Source: Oscillospiraceae bacterium
GTDB taxonomy: Bacteria > Bacillota > Clostridia > Oscillospirales > JAAYXM01
NCBI GenBank assembly: GCA_017435965.1
Contig: JAFSEA010000020.1
Span: 1 to 39,509 of the forward strand
Length of the DNA: 39,509 nucleotides
Reading direction: 5' to 3'
Shown: positions 25,617 through 34,011 of the stretch, piece after piece
Numbering within the stretch: the first letter of the stretch is position 1
How the letters are laid out: each line of letters opens with the position of its first letter
Notes under the pieces: model-generated
The model's input: only the letters and a program-made list of their open reading frames with translations
Told to the model about the DNA's origin: nothing
Database searches by the model: none
Translations under genes and position numbers: made by a program

Positions 25617-27878
25617 TTAGTTCAACTCTGCGTAAACAACATTTGTAAATGTTCCGTCTGTATAAATTAAGTATCCTCGAACAACACTTTGGTCATATGT
25701 TCCGCTGTCGTTCTTCATCGCTGTAAACTGACCGTGAGTTGCATTTTCTTCTTTGTTTACGGATTTTGCCTTGTAGTAACAGCTACCGACTGTGTTGTGT
25801 GTGCTGTCACCGAAAAGAATTCCCGTTTCAATCTTTGTAAAGCCTTCTGGAATGTCATACTCAATCATATACATATCTTCCGTTGAATGCTTATCAAGCA
25901 CTATAACAGGAAGAACATCGGCATCCGCTGTTTCAAAGCTTATCTCGGCAGCATCGAAGATATAGTGATTATATGTTGTACCGTAGGCAACTGTCTTTCC
26001 GTTACGCTTCCATACCTTTGCAGTTGCATCGCTGAAGGTTATCGATTTATCATAAACGACGTCATATTCTTCCGAACCGAAGCTTACTTTTCCGCTATAC
26101 TTCTTTCCTTCATCCTTATACTTTGCAACAACTCTTGTAACTGCCTTTACAATGTTACTTCCGTCAAATGCGGTTTTTCCGTCTGTTGTCCACATATCAA
26201 ATATGTATCCTGCAAGAGAAACTTCCGGAATATCCGATATTGCATTTTCCGTTGTCGTTTTCTTTGTTACAAAGTCGCCGTTTCCGTTAAAGAAGTAGAC
26301 CTCTTTTTCTTCGCCCTCAGCTACAGTCACCTTATCAAAAACTGCGATTATTGATGTGTTCACATAGGGTCTGAAAGAATACTCCGCATCACCGCTTATA
26401 AATTTTCCGGATGCATCCTTCCAATGGCTGAATACATAGCCTTCATCCGCAATCGCTTCTGCACGAATATTTGTTCCGGGTGCGACACTTGTAATTTTTT
26501 CAGAAGTGGATTTTTCAACAGTTCCGCCCGAAAGCGCATCAATGTATACGCTTATATTCTTCTCTATTTCCTCGCCCGGTGCTTCTGAAACGAGTTCCAT
26601 TTTAAGTGTGTTGAGAGCAATTCTTGCTGTTTCGTACGGAGTTGTCAAATCGCTGTAATAGCCATTCTTTGTTACCGCAAAGGTAACCTCTACCTTGCTG
26701 TCTGCATCAGGAGTTATATACACACTTCCAAGTTTTTCTTCGCCACCATGCACCCACAACACAGATTTATCAAGAATGTTTGAAGAATAGCTTCCTGCAA
26801 GTATACCGTCAACGTATACATCAAACTCTCCCGCTGAGTATAATTTTGTTCCTGTCATTGATATGTCATAGTATCCGGATTTTGCATTTTCGCCCATATC
26901 AACGGAAATTGTCCATCTTCCGAGATTATCGGATTCAACTCCGCTCCAGGGCTGTCTTCCAAGGTCAAGCTGTGCAAACTTTTCATATTTTCCGTCTGCA
27001 TTTTTAGAACTTAAGTCAATACGTGTTCCATTATTCGAAAATGTTGAGCTCTTCGCTGCAACTGTCGTAAAGTTTGAACCAAAAATTCCTGTTACAGGCC
27101 ATTTGACACTCCCTACATATGTTCCGTCATCGGTTGCACTGCGGAGCACAGTTCCGAAATCAACCTTTACAACACCCTCTTCGGGTACATACTCCGAAGG
27201 TGTGAGCGAAAGTGAATTTATTGAAAGTCTCGCTGTGTCATACGGCGTTGTCATATCTGTATAATATCCTTTGTTGGTACAGCGAAAAGAAATTTTAATC
27301 TTTTTGTTGCTGTCGGGAGTTATATACACCTGTCCGAGTTTTTCCTCTCCACAGAATTCCCAGCTCACGCCACCCTTTGTGGCAATATACTCACCTGCGT
27401 ATGCATTATCCACATATACATCGAATGTTCCACTTTGCGGCGTCTTTGTTCCGCGGATTGCAACATCATAGTAACCTGTTTCTGCATTCTCTCCAAGATA
27501 TGCTTCTATCGTCCACACGCCTTTGAAATCAGAGCCTGTATATACATCCTTTCCATCCCACGCACGTGTGCCCAAATCAGCGATGAGGAAACGTTCGCTT
27601 TCTCCGCTTTCATTGGTAATTGTAAGATCGTTGCGAGTTCCTTTTACTGCATAACTTACCGTTTCAGCCGCAACAGTTGTGAAATTGTCCCCAAACATTC
27701 CGTTAACGTTCCAAACCGAGCCGTATACCCCGTCATCCCCTTCGCCACGGAGAAGATTTCCGAAATGGAACACAATTTCACCGCTTCCGGTAATTTCTAC
27801 CGTGGTTTCCGCAGCTACTGCCGGGACTAATGCCACGAGCATACATACTGCCATAATCATTGCCAATATCTTTCTCAT
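25617..27878 (-). CDS. Secreted multi-module protein paired with the operon B lyase (753 aa)
   Basis: No enzyme domain was recognised. A signal peptide ends near AVAA at residue 23. Two modules (about 29-230 and 234-440) belong to the RGEGDDG / VYITPDSNKK class found in the neighbouring 3041-aa protein, not to the class used in operon A. An InlB-like repeat (about 442-515) and a C-terminal half (about 522-753) follow. That half parallels the 788-aa protein, with YMIEYD, IETGILFG, THGQFTA and RGYLIY. No SLH, sortase motif or membrane tail is visible. AGGAGG precedes the ATG, which starts only 3 nt after the ceramidase-like gene ends. Likely a secreted glycan-binding partner of the lyase (inference). 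Confidence 0.8.
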   Translation of the reverse strand: MRKILAMIMAVCMLVALVPAVAAETTVEITGSGEIVFHFGNLLRGEGDDGVYGSVWNVNGMFGDNFTTVAAETVSYAVKGTRNDLTITNESGESERFLIADLGTRAWDGKDVYTGSDFKGVWTIEAYLGENAETGYYDVAIRGTKTPQSGTFDVYVDNAYAGEYIATKGGVSWEFCGEEKLGQVYITPDSNKKIKISFRCTNKGYYTDMTTPYDTARLSINSLSLTPSEYVPEEGVVKVDFGTVLRSATDDGTYVGSVKWPVTGIFGSNFTTVAAKSSTFSNNGTRIDLSSKNADGKYEKFAQLDLGRQPWSGVESDNLGRWTISVDMGENAKSGYYDISMTGTKLYSAGEFDVYVDGILAGSYSSNILDKSVLWVHGGEEKLGSVYITPDADSKVEVTFAVTKNGYYSDLTTPYETARIALNTLKMELVSEAPGEEIEKNISVYIDALSGGTVEKSTSEKITSVAPGTNIRAEAIADEGYVFSHWKDASGKFISGDAEYSFRPYVNTSIIAVFDKVTVAEGEEKEVYFFNGNGDFVTKKTTTENAISDIPEVSLAGYIFDMWTTDGKTAFDGSNIVKAVTRVVAKYKDEGKKYSGKVSFGSEEYDVVYDKSITFSDATAKVWKRNGKTVAYGTTYNHYIFDAAEISFETADADVLPVIVLDKHSTEDMYMIEYDIPEGFTKIETGILFGDSTHNTVGSCYYKAKSVNKEENATHGQFTAMKNDSGTYDQSVVRGYLIYTDGTFTNVVYAELN

Positions 27879-27881
27879 TTT

Positions 27882-29258
27882 TTATTCCTCCTGATTTTTT
27901 ATTTTAACAGAAACCTTCTGTTTAGATACCTTAGAGTCGTTTTCCAAACTGTTTATGAGCTTAACCATCTCATCCGCTATAACAAAATCTTCGCCTTTTT
28001 TGACATTCGAGCTTACCGCCTCATAAATGCCCCCGTCATATGCATCACTTGTCGGGAAATATGTGTTTCCGCCATTTGTACAGCAACAGAGGAGGGTCAT
28101 TTTATGTTTTGAACGTTCACGGATTCGTTTTCCTATATCATTGAAGGGCTCACCCGGTATTCCGCCAAAAACAACATCTCCTATCTTCACTGCACTTAAA
28201 AGTATTTCAAAGCTTTCCGGACCATTTTCAAGTCTTTCTATCCTGAGAGCTTCAGGAACGGAAATGTTGGGTGTATCTTCTCTTCGTTCAAACGACTCCC
28301 CGTATTTCCGATAAAGCTCAAGTACCTTTTTTGCATCCTCGAGCTTGTCGTTTGCTTTGTTTGTCCTGATACTTATCTTTTTTGTTGCAAAATCTATATC
28401 TTTGCTTTCAAAGGGCTTTGTTTTTCCGCAAATCTGAAGAACACCGCCAGCCAAAGCCATCCCCATATACTTTGTAAATTCATATCCGTGGCGTATGTCC
28501 CACTCGCCTTTTATGGGGCTCACGTCAAAGTGGTTCAAATCCCCTTGAAAGCCTGTAAAGAATGCGCACTTGACAGTTCCCAAAGCATTTTCAACGGTAT
28601 TACGAAGTATTCCGCACCAATCAGCGCTGATATAATCTCCGCTGATTGTGTCGGGATGAACACCGAAATTAACAATATAAATATCATCGGTGTTATCTCG
28701 CTCTGCTTTCAGGAGATACATTCCTTTGTGAGGCTCCGATACAGGTCTGACTATATCAGGATTCCCTATACCGGGATTGGTCTTAACACTTCCATCCTTC
28801 ATATGGTATGCACGCACAAATGCGATATTTTCTACGGTTCCGGACGAATAAGAAAGCTTTGCCGCTTTTGCATCGTCAAGAGCCATTTGCGCACAGTTGC
28901 AAAGTAGTTCTCCCAGATATTCATCGTATATTGGCATTCCGTCACCTGTCTCACGGATACCAAGAGTCGGTCCGGTATGCGTATGAGTTGCCGAAAGAAA
29001 AACTGCGTCTATTGAGATGTTTAGCTTCTCCGAGATTTTTCTTCTGTACGAATTTGCAAAATCGTCCGTAATATAAAGTAAATCAACGCTTATCAGAACG
29101 ACAGTTTTCTGCGAGTTTACAAAAGAAACAGCATTTGCATAAAGATCGTCGAGAACTCCTTTTGCTATTCGGGGATAAAAGTATCCCGAAATATTTATCC
29201 CAAGAGGCGGAGTTATGCAGACACGTGCAAAACCGACTTTGAGATTTCCGTTTTCCAT
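27882..29258 (-). CDS. Neutral/alkaline ceramidase-fold hydrolase, substrate unknown
   Basis: The 458-aa protein matches the N-terminal catalytic domain of neutral ceramidases, zinc amidases that use a Ser nucleophile. Visible motifs are GYFYPR near the start, the zinc-site motif THTHTGP (H92, H94) and FGVHPD (H201) followed by SADW. At the position of the ceramidase GDVSPN motif it reads GDLNH (D240-H243), so the nucleophilic Ser is absent. There is no signal peptide and no C-terminal Ig-like domain, unlike secreted ceramidases. It therefore probably hydrolyses another bond, perhaps in an imported glycan derivative. AGGGAGG lies 10 nt before the ATG, and the gene starts 21 nt after the GH20 stop inside operon B. 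Fold assignment is fairly sure; activity is not. Confidence 0.8.
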   Translation of the reverse strand: MENGNLKVGFARVCITPPLGINISGYFYPRIAKGVLDDLYANAVSFVNSQKTVVLISVDLLYITDDFANSYRRKISEKLNISIDAVFLSATHTHTGPTLGIRETGDGMPIYDEYLGELLCNCAQMALDDAKAAKLSYSSGTVENIAFVRAYHMKDGSVKTNPGIGNPDIVRPVSEPHKGMYLLKAERDNTDDIYIVNFGVHPDTISGDYISADWCGILRNTVENALGTVKCAFFTGFQGDLNHFDVSPIKGEWDIRHGYEFTKYMGMALAGGVLQICGKTKPFESKDIDFATKKISIRTNKANDKLEDAKKVLELYRKYGESFERREDTPNISVPEALRIERLENGPESFEILLSAVKIGDVVFGGIPGEPFNDIGKRIRERSKHKMTLLCCCTNGGNTYFPTSDAYDGGIYEAVSSNVKKGEDFVIADEMVKLINSLENDSKVSKQKVSVKIKNQEE

Positions 29259-29279
29259 TCACACTCATCCTCCCTACAA

Positions 29280-31073
29280 TCAATTTTGCATTTTCAAAAG
29301 GTCTCGCTTGTGCATTTTAAGATGTTCTATGAACACTTCAACGCCTTTTTCGTAGTTTTGCGAAAGCCACAGGCGTTTGTATTCGGGAATCATCCAATCT
29401 ATAATCTCACAAAGCTCGGACACCTTTGCTTTGTCGGCGTTTTTCTTTCCACGGAGCTTACAAATTTCTGCCGAAAGAATAACCATTTTTGAATTCAGCA
29501 TTATTTCTGCTTTAAGTTCATCATCCAATGAAAGCTTTTCGATTTCCGAAATTGTTTTCTTGGTATAATCTATAACATTTCCATAGAAAAACTCTGTGTC
29601 AAAGCTATCAAGATCAAAGAGGTTATAAAGCTTTGTTTCACACATAGGCTTCCAGAAGTTTCCGCCAAGCATTGTGCCGACCGGAATTCTTATAGGTTCA
29701 AGCAGGTAGTAATTTCCCATTCGGAAAAGAAGTTTAGACAAACCTTCACACTTAAACACAGCTTTGTCAAGAATTTCACCGGCTGCCGTAACATAATCAA
29801 CACCAAAACCGATGCCTTCACACTCACCGTCTACAATATTCCATGCATACATACCTGCAAGAGCAATCGGGATAAGCTCCCACACGGGAAAATGCGGATG
29901 ACCCGTTTCACCCTGACCCGTTCCCCACTCGGTGAGAAGAAGTCCTTTTGCACCGTTTCTCACGCCAATCTGTGCCGAGGTTCTTATGTGCGAAAGCATT
30001 ACATCCGACCTACCTGTGAGGGACATATGTGTGTTGCAGGAGGGACAAACGTAAAACTCACATCCGATATCTCTGAACAGAGCACAATGCTCTCCCATTG
30101 CTCCCATATCCTGATTTTCATATCCCCATTCAAGAGCTACGGCATCCTTGGGCAAGGATTTATAAATATCACGATTTTTTACAATCATATCCGCCCAGTA
30201 CATAACCGTCTTACCGTATTTTTCTTTCACATAGGAATTTATCTTTTCCATCCAGGTGAGCCACGCCTTTTCTTTTCCGTGCTTTTTGCAATATTCTTCG
30301 GTCTGATATAAACCGAGACCGTATGCTTCATCAAGACCAATGTTTACATAATCGGATTTGAAGTGCGGCAAGACCGAATCAAAAAGCTTTTTTATAAATT
30401 CAAAGCTCTCCGGAAGAAGCGGATTCAATGTGTTCAAATCGTTTGTGCCGTCACCGAGACCCAAATACTTTAGTTCATCATATTTAAGCCATGGTGCGAG
30501 ATGCCCGAAGGAGTTCTGATTTGGAACAAGGTCGATGAATCTTTCCGAGCAATAATCTTCAAGCTCTTTTATATCTTCGGGAGCGAGACAATCAAAGCTC
30601 TTCGTATACTCAGGAAATCCGCTGTACTTAAAGCAATCTCCCTCCATATATATCTGGAACTCGTTATATTTAAACATACAGAGCACATCAATTATTTTCT
30701 TGAAGGTCTCCACCTTCGGCATACGGCTTCGGGCTATATCATACATATAACCTCGCCGTGAAAGCTGTGGCTCATCCTCTATATGGAGACACGGAAGACT
30801 GCAACCATTTTGCTTTATAATCTGCCACAGGGACGTGACACCTCGAAAAAGACCTTCATCACAGGAGTATGTAAGAGTGATTCCGTCACTCTTTATATCA
30901 AGAATATACTCTTCCTTCTTAAGGCAAGGATTTTCTTTTAGTGATACATTCCCTATGCCCTTTTTTATCTCCGAAAACAGCTCTACGATTGAAAGCTTTT
31001 CGTATGCTTTGTCAATGACGTAGCTTCCTGAGCTTATTTCAAGTTTCTTTTCTTTTGGAGCAAGCATCTTCAA
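29280..31073 (-). CDS. GH20-like beta-N-acetylhexosaminidase, cytoplasmic (operon B copy)
   Basis: Paralog of the GH20 at 13535, 597 aa, with the same order of domains. The N-terminal GH20b-like domain is followed by a barrel starting at RGYMYDIARSRMPK. The catalytic pair is D248-E249 in VNIGLDEAYGLG. Shared signatures include CPSCNTHMSLTGR, LEWGYEN and LLTEWGTG. No signal peptide is present. AAGGAGG precedes the ATG, 10 nt after the transporter gene. Two divergent GH20 copies in parallel operons suggest that each trims a different oligosaccharide, for example GlcNAc- against GalNAc-containing products; this is not shown by the sequence. Confidence 0.85.
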   Translation of the reverse strand: MKMLAPKEKKLEISSGSYVIDKAYEKLSIVELFSEIKKGIGNVSLKENPCLKKEEYILDIKSDGITLTYSCDEGLFRGVTSLWQIIKQNGCSLPCLHIEDEPQLSRRGYMYDIARSRMPKVETFKKIIDVLCMFKYNEFQIYMEGDCFKYSGFPEYTKSFDCLAPEDIKELEDYCSERFIDLVPNQNSFGHLAPWLKYDELKYLGLGDGTNDLNTLNPLLPESFEFIKKLFDSVLPHFKSDYVNIGLDEAYGLGLYQTEEYCKKHGKEKAWLTWMEKINSYVKEKYGKTVMYWADMIVKNRDIYKSLPKDAVALEWGYENQDMGAMGEHCALFRDIGCEFYVCPSCNTHMSLTGRSDVMLSHIRTSAQIGVRNGAKGLLLTEWGTGQGETGHPHFPVWELIPIALAGMYAWNIVDGECEGIGFGVDYVTAAGEILDKAVFKCEGLSKLLFRMGNYYLLEPIRIPVGTMLGGNFWKPMCETKLYNLFDLDSFDTEFFYGNVIDYTKKTISEIEKLSLDDELKAEIMLNSKMVILSAEICKLRGKKNADKAKVSELCEIIDWMIPEYKRLWLSQNYEKGVEVFIEHLKMHKRDLLKMQN

Positions 31074-31083
31074 ACCTCCTTAT

Positions 31084-31932
31084 TTAAATGTTGAGTAGTA
31101 CAACAGAAATTATGCCGAACATATATCCGAGAATTTGTACTTTTGAAAGCTTCTCTTTGTAAAAAAGAATTGCTATTGCAAAGGTTATAGCCATTCCGCC
31201 TGCCGAGATTGAAGGGAACAAAATTGCCGTGGGCAAAAGTCCCGTCAGGAGCATTACAAAGAGATTTACCGCACCGTTTGCCACACCCTGGATTGGTGCA
31301 TACCGAAGCGCAGTTGTGATGCTTTTGCCGATATTTTTGTTCTTGTACAATCCCGAAACAAGCGAAGCCAATGTGACAAAAAGCAGAGCAATAATCATAT
31401 ATTCATTTTTATATGCTCCGCCAAACTTTAGCTGTTGCATTTTCTGAACGGTTGAACACATACCGTTACCGACAAACTCAACAGCGAGCCAGATAAACCA
31501 ACTGCGGGAAAACTGCAGTTTTTCATTTTTGAGATTTACAAAAACAAGTGCCGTAAAGAGCAAAACAATCCCAATGTATCCGCAAGCTCCGATATCATCT
31601 CCGAGCCAAATAATTCCATACAAGGTCGGAATTATAAGACCGAATTGATTCACGAGAACCGATATTGAAAGCGGTCCTGTTCGTATTGCATTAAGACCGC
31701 CGAACAATGCCATACAATAGAACACACCAAAGGCTATTGAATATGGAACAACATCGGGGTTGAGATTAAATGAGCCCACTCCGCATATCACGAAGAAAAT
31801 CATTGCAAAAAATGCCGAAACCGCAGAGAACATCATTGAATTCTGACATTCTGCTTTAAGGCTGTATTGTTTTGAGACAATTCCCTGTGCCGTAACTCCG
31901 AGAATTGTTGCCGCAAGAAGTATGTAATTCAT
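31084..31932 (-). CDS. EamA/DMT-family membrane transporter
   Basis: This is a 282-aa protein with about ten hydrophobic helices in two halves and the typical DMT ending, GGMAITFAIAILFYKEKLS followed by a last helix. DMT proteins move small metabolites such as amino acids, nucleotide sugars or sugars, in either direction. The start codon overlaps the stop of the upstream TIM-barrel gene (ATGA, 4 nt), which indicates translational coupling and a shared function. It is the only transporter in operon B. The substrate cannot be read from sequence. Confidence 0.8.
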   Translation of the reverse strand: MNYILLAATILGVTAQGIVSKQYSLKAECQNSMMFSAVSAFFAMIFFVICGVGSFNLNPDVVPYSIAFGVFYCMALFGGLNAIRTGPLSISVLVNQFGLIIPTLYGIIWLGDDIGACGYIGIVLLFTALVFVNLKNEKLQFSRSWFIWLAVEFVGNGMCSTVQKMQQLKFGGAYKNEYMIIALLFVTLASLVSGLYKNKNIGKSITTALRYAPIQGVANGAVNLFVMLLTGLLPTAILFPSISAGGMAITFAIAILFYKEKLSKVQILGYMFGIISVVLLNI

Positions 31933-33857
31933 ATTTTTTCTTTATCTTTTCCTTTCTTTGAAACCACAAAGCCTGCGAAAGAAAAGGGAGGTATTTCGGA
32001 AAGATACACTTTATCTCCCTTAATCTCACCTGTGCAGTTTATACACTCAATTTCAGAATATTCGGAATCAAGCTCAATCACGGGATCAATTACCGAGTCC
32101 GGGAAGATGTTCCACAGGCCGACAGCCATCTCATTCTCTTTCTTTTTCGCAAGTGTGTAAAGGTCGGGGTTTCCATAAGAATAAGCAGGGAGCTTTTCTC
32201 CAAAAAACTCGACGGCTTCTTTTATCTCACGGGACCTTAAGTAGCTTCTGTATGTAATTTCACCGTTAAAATATGCATCAAATGCAAATACGAGGAATTT
32301 ATGTCCCGAAGCATTTTCATAGAGGTATGAGCCGATAATTTCGCCCGTGGACACTTTATCTTCCTTTGTGTAGGAAAATCTGCTCATTATTTTTGCTTTT
32401 TCCGAAACGGAAATATCATACACATTACATTCAATTCCATGGAATCGGAACTCAACTCTGACCACATCACGACCTTCGTTGAAAAACTCCTCATCACACG
32501 AAATCAATGAGCCTTTTTTGATAAGTCCCACATCAATTCCATTTTCGCTGAGAATTTCAGCGGCACGCATATCAATTATGACACCTTTTTTCAACGCCTC
32601 ATCGGAAAGCTCTGTTGCATTTTCACCAAAGGCGATTCCGCATACTCCGAGGCTTTCATACACCGACGGTATTGAATTATCAGATGTCATTCTTGAAGCC
32701 GGAGAGAAAAAGCAATTCTGAATTTCTTCTCCCATTCCCGATATGGATTCAGGAATTTTCATATCGGAGAACTTTTTCATTTTCTCATACACTCTGATTC
32801 CGCAAGGCTTTTTGTCTCCGAAATGCTTTTCTATTTCCGAATAAAGCGGAAGGTTTCGGATGTGGTGGAAAATATATCCCGACTCATATCCCGGATTTGA
32901 ATAATAGTCAATTCCGTATTTTAAAATTCCGTCAAAGCCGCCGGATGCCCGAAGTGCAGTATCAAAAATCTCAAGGTAGCTTGCCGGGCAGTTTGTTCTC
33001 GGTCTCGGGTATACATCTCCTTCGGAGAATACTTCAATGCCGCTACCCTCACACCAGCTTTTTTCCATACGCTCAAGCTCTATGATATTCTGCAAACGGT
33101 TTCCCCATTGCTTTTCTTTTGCCCAATACGGTGCACCGATAAAGCGCATAAAAGGCTTTGTATTTCCTGCAAGGAGCTTTGAAATTGTTATTGAATCAGT
33201 TCCGTCTGTATCCCATGCGCCGATGCAGGAACACTGACCGAGACGAATTTCGGGATTCACTTCGTCAAGTGCCTCTCTCATTCTTTTTGCAAAGCTCTCC
33301 AAAAAATAGCCGTTGGCAGAAAGCCACGCATCACGGTATTTATTCTTACCTCCGGATAAAAGCTTTGATATTTTCTCCTCATCAAGCTTTTCTCCGAGAA
33401 GCTTTTCCATATAGGCAATATGGTTATCGCACACACAACCCATTCCGATATCAAGAAAACTGTATCTGAAATCATCATCGTACATTATTATATCAGGTTC
33501 GCACGCCGCCATTTTCTTGATATAATCGGCGGCAAACTCAACAAAGGTTTCATCGGACGGACAAAGCTGAGTTGTACTCACCTTTCCCTCCGGTGATTTC
33601 ATATGCATATATGAATTCTTTTCAAGCATAGTCATTGACCATATCCAGACACCGACTTCAAGACCGTGCTTTTTAAAAAAAGTGCAATTTTCACGGAGAG
33701 CATCAAAATCACGCTTTTGCTTTTCCGAATCCAGCACATATTCTCCAAAGCCCAAAAACACACGTTTTGCGCCCAGCTTTTCTATTTCTGCAAGAAGGTT
33801 CTCTCTCCCCATTCTTGCTATATTTGAATTCATTATCGGAACAGATATTTTATACAT
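31929..33857 (-). CDS. Putative TIM-barrel glycoside hydrolase, family not recognised
   Basis: First gene of operon B, 642 aa, with no signal peptide. Residues about 1-340 look like a (beta/alpha)8 barrel: it has a VGVWIWSM strand, an acidic strand end MYDDDFRYSF, EVFSEGDVYPRPR, and LKYGIDYY near the barrel end. Residues about 390-470 resemble a flavodoxin/GATase-like domain as in the trimerisation domain of GH42-type enzymes, followed by a small beta-rich tail. I do not recognise a defined CAZy family. DDDF and the SEGD glutamate are candidate catalytic acids. AGGAGG lies 6 nt before the ATG. Its place at the head of the operon and its coupling to the transporter gene suggest a cytoplasmic glycan-processing enzyme. 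Confidence 0.6.
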   Translation of the reverse strand: MYKISVPIMNSNIARMGRENLLAEIEKLGAKRVFLGFGEYVLDSEKQKRDFDALRENCTFFKKHGLEVGVWIWSMTMLEKNSYMHMKSPEGKVSTTQLCPSDETFVEFAADYIKKMAACEPDIIMYDDDFRYSFLDIGMGCVCDNHIAYMEKLLGEKLDEEKISKLLSGGKNKYRDAWLSANGYFLESFAKRMREALDEVNPEIRLGQCSCIGAWDTDGTDSITISKLLAGNTKPFMRFIGAPYWAKEKQWGNRLQNIIELERMEKSWCEGSGIEVFSEGDVYPRPRTNCPASYLEIFDTALRASGGFDGILKYGIDYYSNPGYESGYIFHHIRNLPLYSEIEKHFGDKKPCGIRVYEKMKKFSDMKIPESISGMGEEIQNCFFSPASRMTSDNSIPSVYESLGVCGIAFGENATELSDEALKKGVIIDMRAAEILSENGIDVGLIKKGSLISCDEEFFNEGRDVVRVEFRFHGIECNVYDISVSEKAKIMSRFSYTKEDKVSTGEIIGSYLYENASGHKFLVFAFDAYFNGEITYRSYLRSREIKEAVEFFGEKLPAYSYGNPDLYTLAKKKENEMAVGLWNIFPDSVIDPVIELDSEYSEIECINCTGEIKGDKVYLSEIPPFSFAGFVVSKKGKDKEKI

Positions 33858-33886
33858 TATAATCCTCCTATAACATTACAATATAT

Positions 33887-33915
33887 ATTATATTTTAATG
33901 AACAAATATGGACAA
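33887..33915 (-). promoter_or_regulatory. Promoter of operon B
   Basis: Minus-strand TTGTCC (33910-33915), a 17-nt spacer and TATAAT (33887-33892). The start would give a leader of about 25 nt containing AGGAGG. It lies back to back with the regulator promoter at 33964-33992, leaving about 50 bp where the PocR-AraC protein could bind. Confidence 0.65.
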
Positions 33916-33963
33916 GTAACTATCTTCTCCATTTTTTGCAATATATTCCACCTCGCAAATCTA

Positions 33964-33992
33964 TTTACAAATTTCACCAATCGTGATATACT
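33964..33992 (+). promoter_or_regulatory. Promoter of the PocR-AraC regulator gene
   Basis: TTTACA (33964-33969), 17 nt, TATACT (33987-33992). The predicted transcript starts near 33999, which excludes the in-frame ATG at 33898 and supports the ATG at 34012. Confidence 0.7.
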
Positions 33993-34011
33993 CTACAAAG
34001 AGGTGAAACTT

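Noticed and set aside
27882-29258. Calling the protein a true ceramidase
   Set aside because: The nucleophilic Ser motif is replaced (GDLNH), and the signal peptide and C-terminal domain of secreted ceramidases are absent. Only the fold family is claimed.
3966-31073. A complete glycosaminoglycan utilisation locus
   Set aside because: No sulfatase, unsaturated glucuronyl hydrolase, kinase or dedicated importer is visible in the window, so only a partial, inferred role in uronic-acid glycan breakdown is stated.
33898-34011. Upstream ATG of the PocR-AraC gene
   Set aside because: The predicted promoter (33964-33992) lies inside this extension, and the ATG at 34012 has a good ribosome site.
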